Part shown: piece by piece, positions 9,103-20,548 of the stretch
Position numbering within the stretch: the first letter of the stretch is position 1
How the letters are laid out: each line of letters opens with the position of its first letter
Source: Bdellovibrionales bacterium
GTDB lineage: Bacteria > Bdellovibrionota > UBA1018 > CAIMNF01
Direction of reading: 5' to 3'
Length of the DNA stretch: 64,000 bases
NCBI GenBank assembly: GCA_018266375.1
Contig: JAFEAO010000001.1
Coordinates: 215,079 to 279,078 of the forward strand
The notes under the pieces: model-generated
What the model saw: the letters and a program-made list of their open reading frames with translations, nothing else
Database searches by the model: none
What the model was told of the DNA's origin: nothing
Position numbers and translations under genes: made by a program

Positions 9103-10260
9103 ATGGGCCAAATTGAAATTCGCGAAGTAAGCGGCAAAAAAGGTACTGACGAATTCATCGACGTCATGTGGAGACTCTACGACCAGAAAACTTATCCACA
9201 GTGGGTACCGCCCCTCCGGATGTCGGTTTACGAAAGCCTCGACACCGTCAAAAACCCATTCTACAAACGCGCAACGATCGCGATGTGGATCGCATACCGC
9301 GGCGGTAAACCCGTCGGCCGTATCGCTGCATGTGAAAATCGCGGCCATAACGAGTTCCACAACGATAAAACGGGCTTCTACGGATTCTTCGAATCGATCG
9401 ACGATCAAACCGTCGCGAATGCTCTCTTTGATACCGCAAAAAAATGGTTGAAGGATCGGGGCTTGGACAAAATGCAAGGACCGATGAACCCATCGACCAA
9501 TCACGAATGCGGTTTGCTCGTTCGCGGGCAGAGCCAACATCCGACCATCATGACGACGTGGAACCCGAAGTTCTACGAACAACTCCATGACAACTACGGA
9601 TTGACCAAAGCAAAGGATCTTGTCGCATACATCGTCGCACGCGAAAAAAACAGCGAGCTTCCCATCAAGGTGCAGGAATACGTCAAGCGCTTGCGCGCTG
9701 AAAACTCACGCGTAAAATTCCGCGACTTCGATCTCAAACACTTTCAACGCGAAGTCGACCAAACTTTCGAAATTTACAACTCGGCGTGGGAGAAAAACTG
9801 GGGTTTCTTCCCGATGACCAAAGAAGAGTACCAATTCGCGGCGAAAGACATGAAAATGGTCCTCGATCCAAAGATGGCGTTCGTTGCCGAAGTCGACGGC
9901 AAACCGGCGGGCTTCATGCTCGCTCTTCCGGATTTCAATCACGTGTTCAAGCGGATTCCGACTGGGCGCCTGTTTCCGACCGGGCTTATCAAGCTCCTCG
10001 TCGGCCGATACCTACTGCTAAAAAGTCAAAAAATTCAAAAAGCGGTCCGCATCCTTACTCTCGGCGTGAAGCCGGAATTCCGCGGCGGCGGGATTTTTGC
10101 CTTGTTTACGTTTGAATCCTTCGAACGCGCTCACAAATACGGTTACGTAGCGGGCGAAGCGTCTTGGATTCTCGAAGACAACGAAGCAATGAACAAGCCC
10201 TGGCGCGATTTGGGGGCGCCTTTGTATCGCCGTTGGAGAATTTACGAGATGCCGACCTAA
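9103..10260 (+). CDS. GNAT-like N-acetyltransferase family protein
   Basis: 385 residues from the ATG at 9103; a GTG at 9085 is the alternative and neither has a clear ribosome site. Beta-strand/helix order and the sentence GKPAGFMLALPDF followed by LGVKPEFRGGGIFALFTFE (the acetyl-CoA loop region, R-G-G-G-I) indicate a C-terminal GNAT fold. The N-terminal half, with GKPVGRIAACEN, looks like a second, degenerate GNAT half. The family is widespread and annotated only as hypothetical/N-acetyltransferase; substrate unknown. A small inverted repeat (CCGACC/GGTCGG) spans its stop codon. Confidence 0.7.
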   Translation: MGQIEIREVSGKKGTDEFIDVMWRLYDQKTYPQWVPPLRMSVYESLDTVKNPFYKRATIAMWIAYRGGKPVGRIAACENRGHNEFHNDKTGFYGFFESIDDQTVANALFDTAKKWLKDRGLDKMQGPMNPSTNHECGLLVRGQSQHPTIMTTWNPKFYEQLHDNYGLTKAKDLVAYIVAREKNSELPIKVQEYVKRLRAENSRVKFRDFDLKHFQREVDQTFEIYNSAWEKNWGFFPMTKEEYQFAAKDMKMVLDPKMAFVAEVDGKPAGFMLALPDFNHVFKRIPTGRLFPTGLIKLLVGRYLLLKSQKIQKAVRILTLGVKPEFRGGGIFALFTFESFERAHKYGYVAGEASWILEDNEAMNKPWRDLGAPLYRRWRIYEMPT

Positions 10261-10293
10261 AGGTCGGACGGGTAACCGATTTACTCAGGTGTG

Positions 10294-11829
10294 TCAGTTA
10301 ATACTGATATCTTTGATAAAGAAATAACCAATCGGATTGATACTGAACCCTTTGATGTTTTTGGCAACAAGGGCTTCGTTTTCCTCATAGAAAAGGGGCA
10401 GGATCGCCGCTTCTCTGATCTGTAGGATGTCCTGCGCTTCTTTGTACAAACTATCGCGCTTGAGGGTGTTCCAATCCTCGCGAGCTCTGGTCATGTTCTC
10501 GTCGTATTTGGCGTTCGAAAACTTCCCGATATTGTTACCGGTGTTGGATTCGAAAAGACCGAGGAAGCTATCTCCATCCGGATAGTCAGCCGCCCACACC
10601 ATCATCATCATCGGAAAGCTTTGGGATGTTATTTGACTGCGGAACACCTTGTGGTCAAAGAGCTCGATTTCCACCTTGAGGCCCAAGTTTTTTTTCAGCT
10701 CGCTCTGAATGTATTGCGCGAGAATACGAGGGCGCTCGCTATTACGCGCGACAAGCGCCAGGGGTTTTGTAACGTCGTAACCCGATTTGGCGAGCGATTC
10801 TTTGGCCTTCGCCACGTCAAACGCGAGCGACATCTTTGCATCGTAACCCACCACTTTTGGCGGAATAAAAGTGCTCGCCAATTTTTGCGAACCATTCAAG
10901 ATCGACGGAATCGGCTTGCGATCGATTGCCTGAGAGAGCGCCATGCGCAAATCGCGATTCTCCGTGGCAGCGCCTTTCACCTTGTATAGTAAATAGTGCG
11001 TCTTCAGGTACGGAAAAGTCTTAAACTCAGGCATCGGGCGCGCGAGTTTCAAATCATCCGGCGAAAAATCCTGCATCATCTGGATTCCTCCTGATTTAAA
11101 GACATTGAGCGCGGTCGCGCTGTCCTTGATGATCATCGCGGTAGCTTCAGTCACACCGTTGTTTTTGCGCCAGTAATTTGGATTTGCTTTCATGACGATC
11201 TTGGTTTGATTTTGAAATGCTTCGAGAACGTAAGGGCCAACGGTGACCATTTTGCCCGGCTTGGTCCACGCGGCTCCGTTCGCCGCAACTACGTCCTTAC
11301 GGATCGGAAACAGCGGCCAGAAGCCGGTGAGGTAAGGAAAATACGCGACCGGTTTTTTGAGGGTCACCACCAGAGTCTGATCGTCTTTCGCGACGACACC
11401 GACTTTGGAGAAATCCGTGCTGGTCTTTTTATTGAATTCCTCGGCGCCCACCATATCGTAGAGCAAATAAGCATAAGGTGCCGCTGTTGCCGGAGTCAGA
11501 AGGCGCTTCCAGCCTTCGACAAAGTCCTGAGCTTTTAATACCACGCCGTCCGACCACTTCGCGTTCTTGCGAATCTTAAACGTGTAAGTTTTTTGATCTT
11601 TGCTGATCGTCATCTTTTCAGCAAGACATGGCTTTGGTTTGAGGTTGGCATCCACTTCCATCAAGCCTTCCATCAAATTCATCATGAGTGGCGTTTCGAC
11701 CGAAGTGCTGGCCAAGTGCCAATCGAGCGTCGTCGGATCGGCGAGCAATCTGAATTTGAAAGTGGAAGCATGCGGGGCGGCAATCGGTAGAGTCACCAAG
11801 AAAAGAGCCAGAATCAGTGTGCGTGTCAT
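10294..11829 (-). CDS. Peptide/oligopeptide ABC transporter substrate-binding protein (OppA-like)
   Basis: 511 residues with a Sec signal (MTRTLILALFLVTLPIAAPHA). The whole protein fits the SBP_bac_5 family: PTTLDWHLASTS near the N-terminus, the family hallmark around KWSDGVVLKAQDFVEGWKR, and the late MVWAADYPDGDSFLGLF. It binds peptides or similar solutes in the periplasm for an ABC importer. No permease or ATPase gene is adjacent, so it is an orphan binding protein here. Divergent from fadH-like gene with only 33 nt between starts; a TAAGAT hexamer sits 6 nt before its ATG. Confidence 0.87.
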   Translation of the reverse strand: MTRTLILALFLVTLPIAAPHASTFKFRLLADPTTLDWHLASTSVETPLMMNLMEGLMEVDANLKPKPCLAEKMTISKDQKTYTFKIRKNAKWSDGVVLKAQDFVEGWKRLLTPATAAPYAYLLYDMVGAEEFNKKTSTDFSKVGVVAKDDQTLVVTLKKPVAYFPYLTGFWPLFPIRKDVVAANGAAWTKPGKMVTVGPYVLEAFQNQTKIVMKANPNYWRKNNGVTEATAMIIKDSATALNVFKSGGIQMMQDFSPDDLKLARPMPEFKTFPYLKTHYLLYKVKGAATENRDLRMALSQAIDRKPIPSILNGSQKLASTFIPPKVVGYDAKMSLAFDVAKAKESLAKSGYDVTKPLALVARNSERPRILAQYIQSELKKNLGLKVEIELFDHKVFRSQITSQSFPMMMMVWAADYPDGDSFLGLFESNTGNNIGKFSNAKYDENMTRAREDWNTLKRDSLYKEAQDILQIREAAILPLFYEENEALVAKNIKGFSINPIGYFFIKDISIN

Positions 11830-11853
11830 GTTTCCATCTTAGATCGGTGGTAG

Positions 11854-13905
<2,052 letters not shown>

Positions 13906-13912
13906 ACCGCTC

Positions 13913-16900
13913 CTAGAATTTCCCGTCTGGCTTCAGTTTTAAAATAAAGGCATCGTAGTATCCCCCGTTTGCCTCCGAGAGCACGCCACCTGTATGTCCC
14001 GCACAGTACACGTTGCCTGTGGCATCCACACTCACGCCATTGCAAAAATCAAAATCTTGGTTGGCGTTCACAGGTGCGCCTGGCGCTTTCGTCACCGCCC
14101 CTAACTGCGTTAGCCATTGCACGACCCCACTTGAATCAAGTTTCATCACAAAGGCGTCGCTAGCCCCGCCAGCCCCATTTGCTTCCGAGAGCGCACCATC
14201 GGTATACCCTGCACAGTACACATTACCCAAGGCATCCACACTCACGCCATTGCAATAATCATTACCTACATTGGCACCCACAGGAGCATTCGGCGTCATC
14301 GTCACTGCTCCTAATTGCGTTACCCACTGGATCACTCCACTTGAATTAAGCTTCATCACAAAGGCATCACTAGTCCCGCCAGCCCCATTTGCTTCTGAGA
14401 GCGCACCAGTCGTATACCCTGCACAGTACACATTACCCAAGGCATCCACACTCACGCCATTGCAAAAATCAAAACCTTGGTTGGCGTTCACAGGTGCGCC
14501 TGGCGCTTTCGTCACCGCCCCTAACTGCGTTAGCCATTGCACGACCCCACTTGAATCAAGTTTCATCACAAAGGCGTCGTAACTCCCCCCACTGTTTTCT
14601 GAGAGCTTGGCACTTGTCTGTCCGGCACAGTACACGTTGCCTGTGGCATCCACACTCACGCCATTGCAAACTTCACTAAATGCATTGGCACCAGCAGGCG
14701 CGCCTGGCGCTTTCGTCACCGCCCCTAACTGCGTTACCCACTGGATCGCGCCGTTTGAATCAAGCTTCATCACAAATACGTCTGAATTCCATCTTCCTCC
14801 TATTGCTTCCGAGAGTATACCAAACGTATGTCCGGCACAGTACACGTTGCCTGTGGCATCCACACTTACGCCATTGCAATAATCATTACCTACATTGGCA
14901 CCCACAGGAGCATTCGGCGCCATCGTCACTGCTCCTAATTGCGTTACCCACTGGATCACTCCACTTGAATTAAGCTTCATCACAAAGGCGTCGTAATTCC
15001 CCCCGTTTGTTTCCGAGAGCGCGCCACTGGTATACCCTGCACAGTACACGTTGCCTGTGGCATCCACACTCACGCCTTTGCAAACATCATCACCTTGATT
15101 GGCGTCCCCGGGCGCGCCTGGCGCTTTCGTCACCGCTCCTAATTGCGTTACCCATTGAACGGTGCCGCTCGAATCGATCTTCATCACAAAGGCGTCTTTG
15201 CCACCCCCATTTGCTTCCGTGAGCGTACCATCGGTATACCCCGCACAGTACACGTTGCCCAAGGTGTCTGTACTCACGCTCTGGCATCTTTCATCGTTCC
15301 GATTGTAAACAGCAGGCACACCTGGAACCTTTGTCACCGCCCCTAACTGCGTTACCCACTGGATCGCGCCGTTTGAATTAAGCTTCATCACAACGGCGTC
15401 TCTAACACCCGCATTTACTTCAGAGAGCACGCCACCTGTATGTCCCGCACAGTACACGTTGCCTGTGGCATCCACACTCACGCCATTGCAAAAATCATCT
15501 CTTCGATTGGCGTCCCGGGGAGCGCCCGGGGCTGTTGTCACTGCTCCTAATTGCGCTACCCACTGGATCACTCCACTTGAATTAAGCTTCATCACAAAGG
15601 CGTCGTAACTCCCCCCATTTACTTCCGAGAGCGCGCCATCGGTATACCCTGCACAGTACACGTTGCCTGTGGCATCCACACTCACTCCATTGCAAACATC
15701 TTCACCTTGATTGGCGTCTCCGGGCGCGCCTGGCGCTTTTGTCACCGCTCCTAATTGCGTTACCCATTGAACGGTGCCGCTCGAATCAAGCTTCATCACA
15801 AAGGCGTCGTAATCCCCCCCGCTTGCTTCCGAAAGTGCAGCCTTTGTAAAGCCCGCACAGTACACGTTGCCTGTGGCATCCACACTCACGCCATTGCAAA
15901 AATCACTATCTTGATTGGCGTCTCCGGGCGCGCCTGGCGCTTTTGTCACCGCCCCCAACTGCGTTACCCATTGAACGGTACCGCTCGAATCAAGCTTCAT
16001 CACAAAGGCGTCACTACCTCCGTTCGTCCCATTTGCTTCCGAGAGCGCACCATCGGTATTTCCTGCGCAGTACACGTTGCCCAAGGTGTCTGTACTCACG
16101 CCATTGCAAAAATCATTTTCTTGATTGGCGTCCCCGGGCGCGCCTGGCGCTTTTGTCACCGCCCCCAACTGCGTTACCCATTGAATCACTCCACTCGAAT
16201 CAAGCTTCATCACAAAGGCGTCGTTACGCCCCCCATTTGCTTCCGAGAGCGCACCATCGGTATTTCCTGCGCAGTACACGTTGCCCAAGGTGTCTGTACT
16301 CACGCCTTTGCAAAAATCACCACCTTGATTGGCGTCCCCGGGCGCGCCTGGCGCTTTTGTCACCGCTCCCAACTGCGTTACCCATTGAACGGTACCACTC
16401 GAATCAAGCTTCATCACAAAGGCGTCACCACTCCCCCCATTTGCTTCCGAGAGCGCACCATCGGTATACCCTGCGCAGTACACGTTGCCTGTGGCATCCA
16501 CACTCACGCCATTGCAAAAATCACCACCTTGATTGGCGTCCCCGGGCGCGCCTGGCGCTTTTGTCACCGCCCCCAACTGCGTTACCCATTGAATCACTCC
16601 ACTCGAATCAAGCTTCATCACAAAGGCGTCACTACCTCCGTTCGTCCCATTTGCTTCCGAGAGCGCGCCATCGGTATACCCTGCACAGTACACGTTACCC
16701 GAGCCATCGACCACGGTTTGGTTACAAATTTCGTTGGCGGTATTCGTAAAAAACGGACCGAGTGCCGTCGATACTCCAAACTGTTTTAAAAAACTTACAA
16801 GGGGTACGGGCGTTGAAGATGGGGTTACCCCTCGGATGTTGTGCGTGGTACTCCGAATATCAAAGCTGCAACCCGTAACGCCAACTATCACGCACACGAA

Positions 16901-16936
16901 CAAAACACGCCGTAATAAAGTCAAAAACCTAACCAT
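13913..16936 (-). CDS. Lipoprotein with 14 SBBP-type beta-propeller repeats
   Basis: 1007 residues from the ATG at 16936 (an upstream TTG at 16966 is less likely). The signal VCVIVGVTGC ends in a lipobox Cys. After a ~50-residue lead, the protein is 14 tandem units of about 66-68 residues, each of the form GNVYCAGxTxGxLSE...DAFVMKL-SSG-hQWVTQLGAVTKAPGAP...D-C-N-G-VS-D. This matches the SBBP (seven-bladed beta-propeller) repeat pattern. Each full unit carries two cysteines, one in Y-C-A-G and one in D-F-C-N-G. Fourteen units would make two seven-bladed propellers. Probably a surface lipoprotein for binding; ligand unknown. It ends 7 nt from the convergent fadH-like gene. Confidence 0.85.
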   Translation of the reverse strand: MVRFLTLLRRVLFVCVIVGVTGCSFDIRSTTHNIRGVTPSSTPVPLVSFLKQFGVSTALGPFFTNTANEICNQTVVDGSGNVYCAGYTDGALSEANGTNGGSDAFVMKLDSSGVIQWVTQLGAVTKAPGAPGDANQGGDFCNGVSVDATGNVYCAGYTDGALSEANGGSGDAFVMKLDSSGTVQWVTQLGAVTKAPGAPGDANQGGDFCKGVSTDTLGNVYCAGNTDGALSEANGGRNDAFVMKLDSSGVIQWVTQLGAVTKAPGAPGDANQENDFCNGVSTDTLGNVYCAGNTDGALSEANGTNGGSDAFVMKLDSSGTVQWVTQLGAVTKAPGAPGDANQDSDFCNGVSVDATGNVYCAGFTKAALSEASGGDYDAFVMKLDSSGTVQWVTQLGAVTKAPGAPGDANQGEDVCNGVSVDATGNVYCAGYTDGALSEVNGGSYDAFVMKLNSSGVIQWVAQLGAVTTAPGAPRDANRRDDFCNGVSVDATGNVYCAGHTGGVLSEVNAGVRDAVVMKLNSNGAIQWVTQLGAVTKVPGVPAVYNRNDERCQSVSTDTLGNVYCAGYTDGTLTEANGGGKDAFVMKIDSSGTVQWVTQLGAVTKAPGAPGDANQGDDVCKGVSVDATGNVYCAGYTSGALSETNGGNYDAFVMKLNSSGVIQWVTQLGAVTMAPNAPVGANVGNDYCNGVSVDATGNVYCAGHTFGILSEAIGGRWNSDVFVMKLDSNGAIQWVTQLGAVTKAPGAPAGANAFSEVCNGVSVDATGNVYCAGQTSAKLSENSGGSYDAFVMKLDSSGVVQWLTQLGAVTKAPGAPVNANQGFDFCNGVSVDALGNVYCAGYTTGALSEANGAGGTSDAFVMKLNSSGVIQWVTQLGAVTMTPNAPVGANVGNDYCNGVSVDALGNVYCAGYTDGALSEANGAGGASDAFVMKLDSSGVVQWLTQLGAVTKAPGAPVNANQDFDFCNGVSVDATGNVYCAGHTGGVLSEANGGYYDAFILKLKPDGKF
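13919..16740. repeat. Tandem repeat array, ~200-bp unit, 14 units
   Basis: The coding repeats of the propeller lipoprotein are also strongly conserved at DNA level, with long identical blocks such as the codons for GNVYCAG and for TQLGAVTKAP recurring about every 195-207 bases. Identity is highest among units near 15.6-16.7 kb, which suggests recent duplication or gene conversion within the array. Copy number may vary between strains and the array could be collapsed or expanded by assembly. Confidence 0.9.
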
Positions 16937-17044
16937 TATTTTTATAGTATTATTGAAATCTAACAATTGGAATGTGTCGTGTTGGACACGGCATATTGAC
17001 TTGAAATCCTTATAAAAACCGACTGATCCAATTCAGATACTTAA

Positions 17045-19201
17045 CTACATCTCTAGACTTAAGAGCTTCAACTGGCGCAGCAGATCCCGCAATTCTGCCG
17101 CTTTTTCGAACTCAAGATTCTTGGCTGCTTCGCGCATGTCGACTTCGAGTTTTCGGACGGTCGCAGGCAGTTTTGCAAAACTCACAAACCGATCTCCGAG
17201 CAAGGTTTTGATCGCATCCGCGCGAGAAATCTCGTCGACGTAATCCAGGAGTTTGGTATCGAGCTGATGCTGAAGCGTGCGGATCCCACGAGCGCGGCCG
17301 CTCATCACGCCGCCTTTTTCGTCGGCATCGGCGCTCGGCCACATCCCTTGACCGAGACTTCCATCGCCAGCTTCGGCACGAACAGGTTCAGCGATTTTCT
17401 TTTGAATCGTTTGGGGTGTAACGCCGTGTTTGGCATTGAATTCTGATTGAATCTCACGACGGCGTTTGGTTTCTTTAATCGCAACATCCATACTGTGAGT
17501 GACTTTATCCGCGTAAAGAATCACGAATCCGTTCAAGTTCCGAGCGGCGCGCCCGATGGTTTGAATCAGCGAGCGTTCCGATCGTAAAAAACCTTCTTTG
17601 TCGGCATCCATGATGGCCACCATCGAGACTTCAGGCAAATCAAGGCCCTCACGAAGCAGGTTAATTCCGATCAAGACATCGAAAGTACCGAGACGTAGAT
17701 CGCGCAAAATCTCGATCCGTTCCAGTGTTTCAATATCCGAGTGCAAGTACTTTACCTTGATCTGTTTCTCGGTGTAGTAACGGGTCAGATCCTCGGCCAA
17801 GCGCTTGGTGAGCGTGGTCACGAGCACCCGCTCGTTACGGCCGATCCGGATTTCAATTTCTTCGAGTAGGTTTGCGACTTGATTTTGAGCGCCACGCACT
17901 TCAACGATCGGATCGACAAGACCGGTCGGTCGAATCACTTGCTGAACGACGTCGGGCGCGGCCTCAGGACTTGGCTTTACCAGATCGAGCTCGTACTGGC
18001 CGGGCGTCGCCGACACGTAAATCGTCTGGCGAATCAGCTTTTCCCACTCCTGGAAATTAAGCGGACGGTTGTCAAGCGCCGAAGGCAAGCGGAATCCGTG
18101 CTCCACCAAGTTCAGCTTCCGAGCGCGATCCCCGCGATACATTCCGCCGATTTGCGGAATCGTAGCGTGACTCTCGTCGACGATGCAAAGCCAGTTGTCC
18201 GGAAAATAGTCCATGAGCGTCGGGGGCGGATCACCAGGATTTCGGCCGGTAAGATGGCGTGAGTAGTTCTCAATGCCCTGACAAAATCCGATTTGCTCCA
18301 TCATCTCGAGATCAAATTGCGTGCGCTGATTGAGGCGCTGAGCCTCGAGCAGTTTATTTTGCGACTGCAATTCTTGAAGCACTGTTTGCAGCTCCTCACG
18401 AATTGAGCTCATCGCACGTTTACGGTTATCGAGCGTCGTCACGTAGTGGCTGGCGGGATAAATCGTCACGCGCGGAATTTTGTCGTATCTGATCCCACGT
18501 AACGGATCGAAGGTTGAAATTTGCTCGAGGTCATCGCCAAAAAACTCGAGACGGACGACAACTTCTTCTTCATATGCCGGATAAATTTCGACGACTTCAC
18601 CACGGACTCGAAACGTACCGCGATGAAAGTCGATGTCATTGCGTTCGTATTGGATCTCTAGCAGCTTCTTCAAAACTTCCTGGCGCTTGTAAGTTTTGCC
18701 GGCCTCGAGATATAAAATCAAACCTTCGTACGCTTCGGGGCTTCCGAGACCGTAGATGCACGATACCGACGAAACGATTACGACATCATTGCGCTCAAGC
18801 AGCGAACGCGTCGCAGAGTGCCGGAGCTTGTCGATCTCGTCGTTAATCTGCGAATCCTTTTCGATGTAGGTGTCACTCGATGGGATATAAGCCTCAGGCT
18901 GATAGTAATCGTAGTAACTGACGAAGTACTCGACGGCGTTGTTAGGAAAGAATTCTTTGAACTCGGAATAGAGCTGCGCCGCGAGGGTTTTATTATGGGC
19001 CAGAATCAACGTCGGACGATTCACGTTTGCGATGACGTTTGCCATCGTAAACGTTTTGCCCGAGCCGGTAACACCCAGGAGAACTTGCGCGGCCTTACCA
19101 TCTTTGAGTCCGCGCGTTAATCTTTCAATGGCCTGTGGCTGATCACCGGTAGGCTGATAGGTTGTGGCGATTTCAAATTTTTTATCCGTAAAGATCGGCA
19201 T
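17045..19201 (-). CDS. uvrB: Excinuclease ABC subunit B
   Basis: 718 residues from the ATG at 19201 ([20 protein letters not shown] is the usual UvrB beginning; an upstream ATG at 19231 would add ten residues). Walker [13 protein letters not shown], the beta-hairpin region, D-E-S-H box, helicase motif [11 protein letters not shown], and a C-terminal UVR domain ([17 protein letters not shown]) are present. It is about 45 residues longer than E. coli UvrB, mostly in the linker before the UVR domain (around [14 protein letters not shown]). It loads onto damaged DNA with UvrA and recruits UvrC in nucleotide excision repair. No Shine-Dalgarno is visible; TATTAT lies 6 nt before the ATG. Divergent from serA. 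Confidence 0.96.
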   Translation of the reverse strand: MPIFTDKKFEIATTYQPTGDQPQAIERLTRGLKDGKAAQVLLGVTGSGKTFTMANVIANVNRPTLILAHNKTLAAQLYSEFKEFFPNNAVEYFVSYYDYYQPEAYIPSSDTYIEKDSQINDEIDKLRHSATRSLLERNDVVIVSSVSCIYGLGSPEAYEGLILYLEAGKTYKRQEVLKKLLEIQYERNDIDFHRGTFRVRGEVVEIYPAYEEEVVVRLEFFGDDLEQISTFDPLRGIRYDKIPRVTIYPASHYVTTLDNRKRAMSSIREELQTVLQELQSQNKLLEAQRLNQRTQFDLEMMEQIGFCQGIENYSRHLTGRNPGDPPPTLMDYFPDNWLCIVDESHATIPQIGGMYRGDRARKLNLVEHGFRLPSALDNRPLNFQEWEKLIRQTIYVSATPGQYELDLVKPSPEAAPDVVQQVIRPTGLVDPIVEVRGAQNQVANLLEEIEIRIGRNERVLVTTLTKRLAEDLTRYYTEKQIKVKYLHSDIETLERIEILRDLRLGTFDVLIGINLLREGLDLPEVSMVAIMDADKEGFLRSERSLIQTIGRAARNLNGFVILYADKVTHSMDVAIKETKRRREIQSEFNAKHGVTPQTIQKKIAEPVRAEAGDGSLGQGMWPSADADEKGGVMSGRARGIRTLQHQLDTKLLDYVDEISRADAIKTLLGDRFVSFAKLPATVRKLEVDMREAAKNLEFEKAAELRDLLRQLKLLSLEM

Positions 19202-19258
19202 GTGGAAATAATACACTATTTTTGGCTGCATGACCGCACTTCATGCTATTTTAAAGGC

Positions 19259-20458
19259 ATGAAAAAAGTCCTGCTTCTCGAGAACATTCATCCCATCGCC
19301 CGTGATCTTTTTGTAAAAGAAGGATTCCAAGTCGACACCATGAAGGGCGCTTTTACCGAAGCTGAGTTGATTCAAAAAGTTCCGGGTTACGATATTCTCG
19401 GTATCCGCAGTAAAACTTTCCTCACTCCAAAGTTTTTTGAAGCCGCTGAATCCGTCGGCACCGTAGGCTGCTTTTGCGTCGGCACCAACCAAGTCGACTT
19501 AAACGCCGCTCGTTCTCATGGAACAGTCGTGTTCAACGCGCCTTTTAGCAACACTCGCTCGGTCGCCGAAATGGTGATCGCCGAAATCGTCATGCTTTCC
19601 CGCAAACTCGGCACTCGCAACACCGAGATGCACCAAGGCGTCTGGAATAAGGGTTCGGTTCAGTGTTTTGAAGTTCGCGGCAAAACCTTGGGCATCGTGG
19701 GTTATGGTAACATCGGCGTACAGGTTTCATACCTTGCCGAAGCCATGGGTATGCGGGTGGTGTTTTATGACGTGATTTCTAAACTCCCGATCGGTAACGC
19801 GAAACCAATGTCCACTCTTGAAGAATGCTTGGCGGAATCCGATTTCGTCACCCTGCACGTACCCGCTACCGACGGCACTTACCGAATGATCGGCACGAAC
19901 GAAATCAAGCAGATGAAGCCCGGATCTTATTTAATTAACAACGCACGGGGAGACGTAGTTGACATCCCGGCGCTCGAAGCCGCGATAACGTCGAAACACC
20001 TCGCCGGCTGCGCGCTCGACGTCTATCCGGAAGAGCCCGAAAACAACACCAATTCTTATTCTTCACCGATGAAAGGAGTCGAGAACGTGATCCTGACTCC
20101 GCACATCGGTGGCGCTACCGAAGAAGCTCAAGTCAATATCGGCCGTGAAGTCGCGTCGACACTCATTCGTTTCGCGCAAACCGGTTCAACGTTTCGTTCG
20201 GTTAACTTCCCTCAAACGGATATTCCGCTCGATCGTCAGTTCACCCGCTTGACCAACGTCCACCAAAACGTGAAGGGGGTGTTGAAAGACATCAACGAAA
20301 TTTTATCGAGCGCCGGAGCCAACATTCAGGCCCAATCGCTCCACACCGACAAAGACATCGGTTACCTCATCACCGACCTCAATCAACCGATTACGGACGA
20401 CCTCATCAAGACCATCCAGAATCTTAAGACATCGATCCGCACACGCAGGGTGCTTTAG
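19259..20458 (+). CDS. serA: D-3-phosphoglycerate dehydrogenase
   Basis: 399 residues from the ATG at 19259; the frame is open upstream but the family N-terminus starts at MKKVLLLENIHPIA. It makes 3-phosphohydroxypyruvate, first step of serine synthesis. Rossmann motif GIVGYGNIG, catalytic Arg in NNARGDVVD, and His in TPHIGGATEEA are seen. The C-terminal ~75 residues form an ACT domain as in the short E. coli type (410 residues), so serine feedback control is likely. The coding starts of serA and uvrB are 57 nt apart and must share a compact divergent promoter region. Confidence 0.94.
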   Translation: MKKVLLLENIHPIARDLFVKEGFQVDTMKGAFTEAELIQKVPGYDILGIRSKTFLTPKFFEAAESVGTVGCFCVGTNQVDLNAARSHGTVVFNAPFSNTRSVAEMVIAEIVMLSRKLGTRNTEMHQGVWNKGSVQCFEVRGKTLGIVGYGNIGVQVSYLAEAMGMRVVFYDVISKLPIGNAKPMSTLEECLAESDFVTLHVPATDGTYRMIGTNEIKQMKPGSYLINNARGDVVDIPALEAAITSKHLAGCALDVYPEEPENNTNSYSSPMKGVENVILTPHIGGATEEAQVNIGREVASTLIRFAQTGSTFRSVNFPQTDIPLDRQFTRLTNVHQNVKGVLKDINEILSSAGANIQAQSLHTDKDIGYLITDLNQPITDDLIKTIQNLKTSIRTRRVL

Positions 20459-20500
20459 TTCAGCACCTAAAACGCAACTAATTTTATTACATAATTTTAG

Positions 20501-20529
20501 TTGAAATTTTATTTATTCTGAGCTAATCT
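20501..20529 (+). promoter_or_regulatory. Possible promoter of the 20549 protease gene
   Basis: TTGAAA at 20501 and TAATCT at 20524 are separated by 17 nt in an AT-rich region; the -10 match is weak. The ATG follows 19 nt after the -10. Confidence 0.3.
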
Positions 20530-20548
20530 CCTTCGAACAAGAGGCTCT

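Noticed and set aside
10252..10267. Terminator at the GNAT gene stop (CCGACC/GGTCGG)
   Set aside because: Six-bp stem spanning the stop codon without a T-run; too weak to call.
13919..16740. CRISPR-like array
   Set aside because: Units are ~200 bp, coding, without short repeats and unique spacers, and no cas genes are present.
15755..16789. 344-residue plus-strand open frame opposite the propeller repeats
   Set aside because: It is a repeated shadow: the antisense of a strongly conserved tandem repeat, with no signal peptide or ribosome site. The minus-strand frame has the lipobox and known repeat family.
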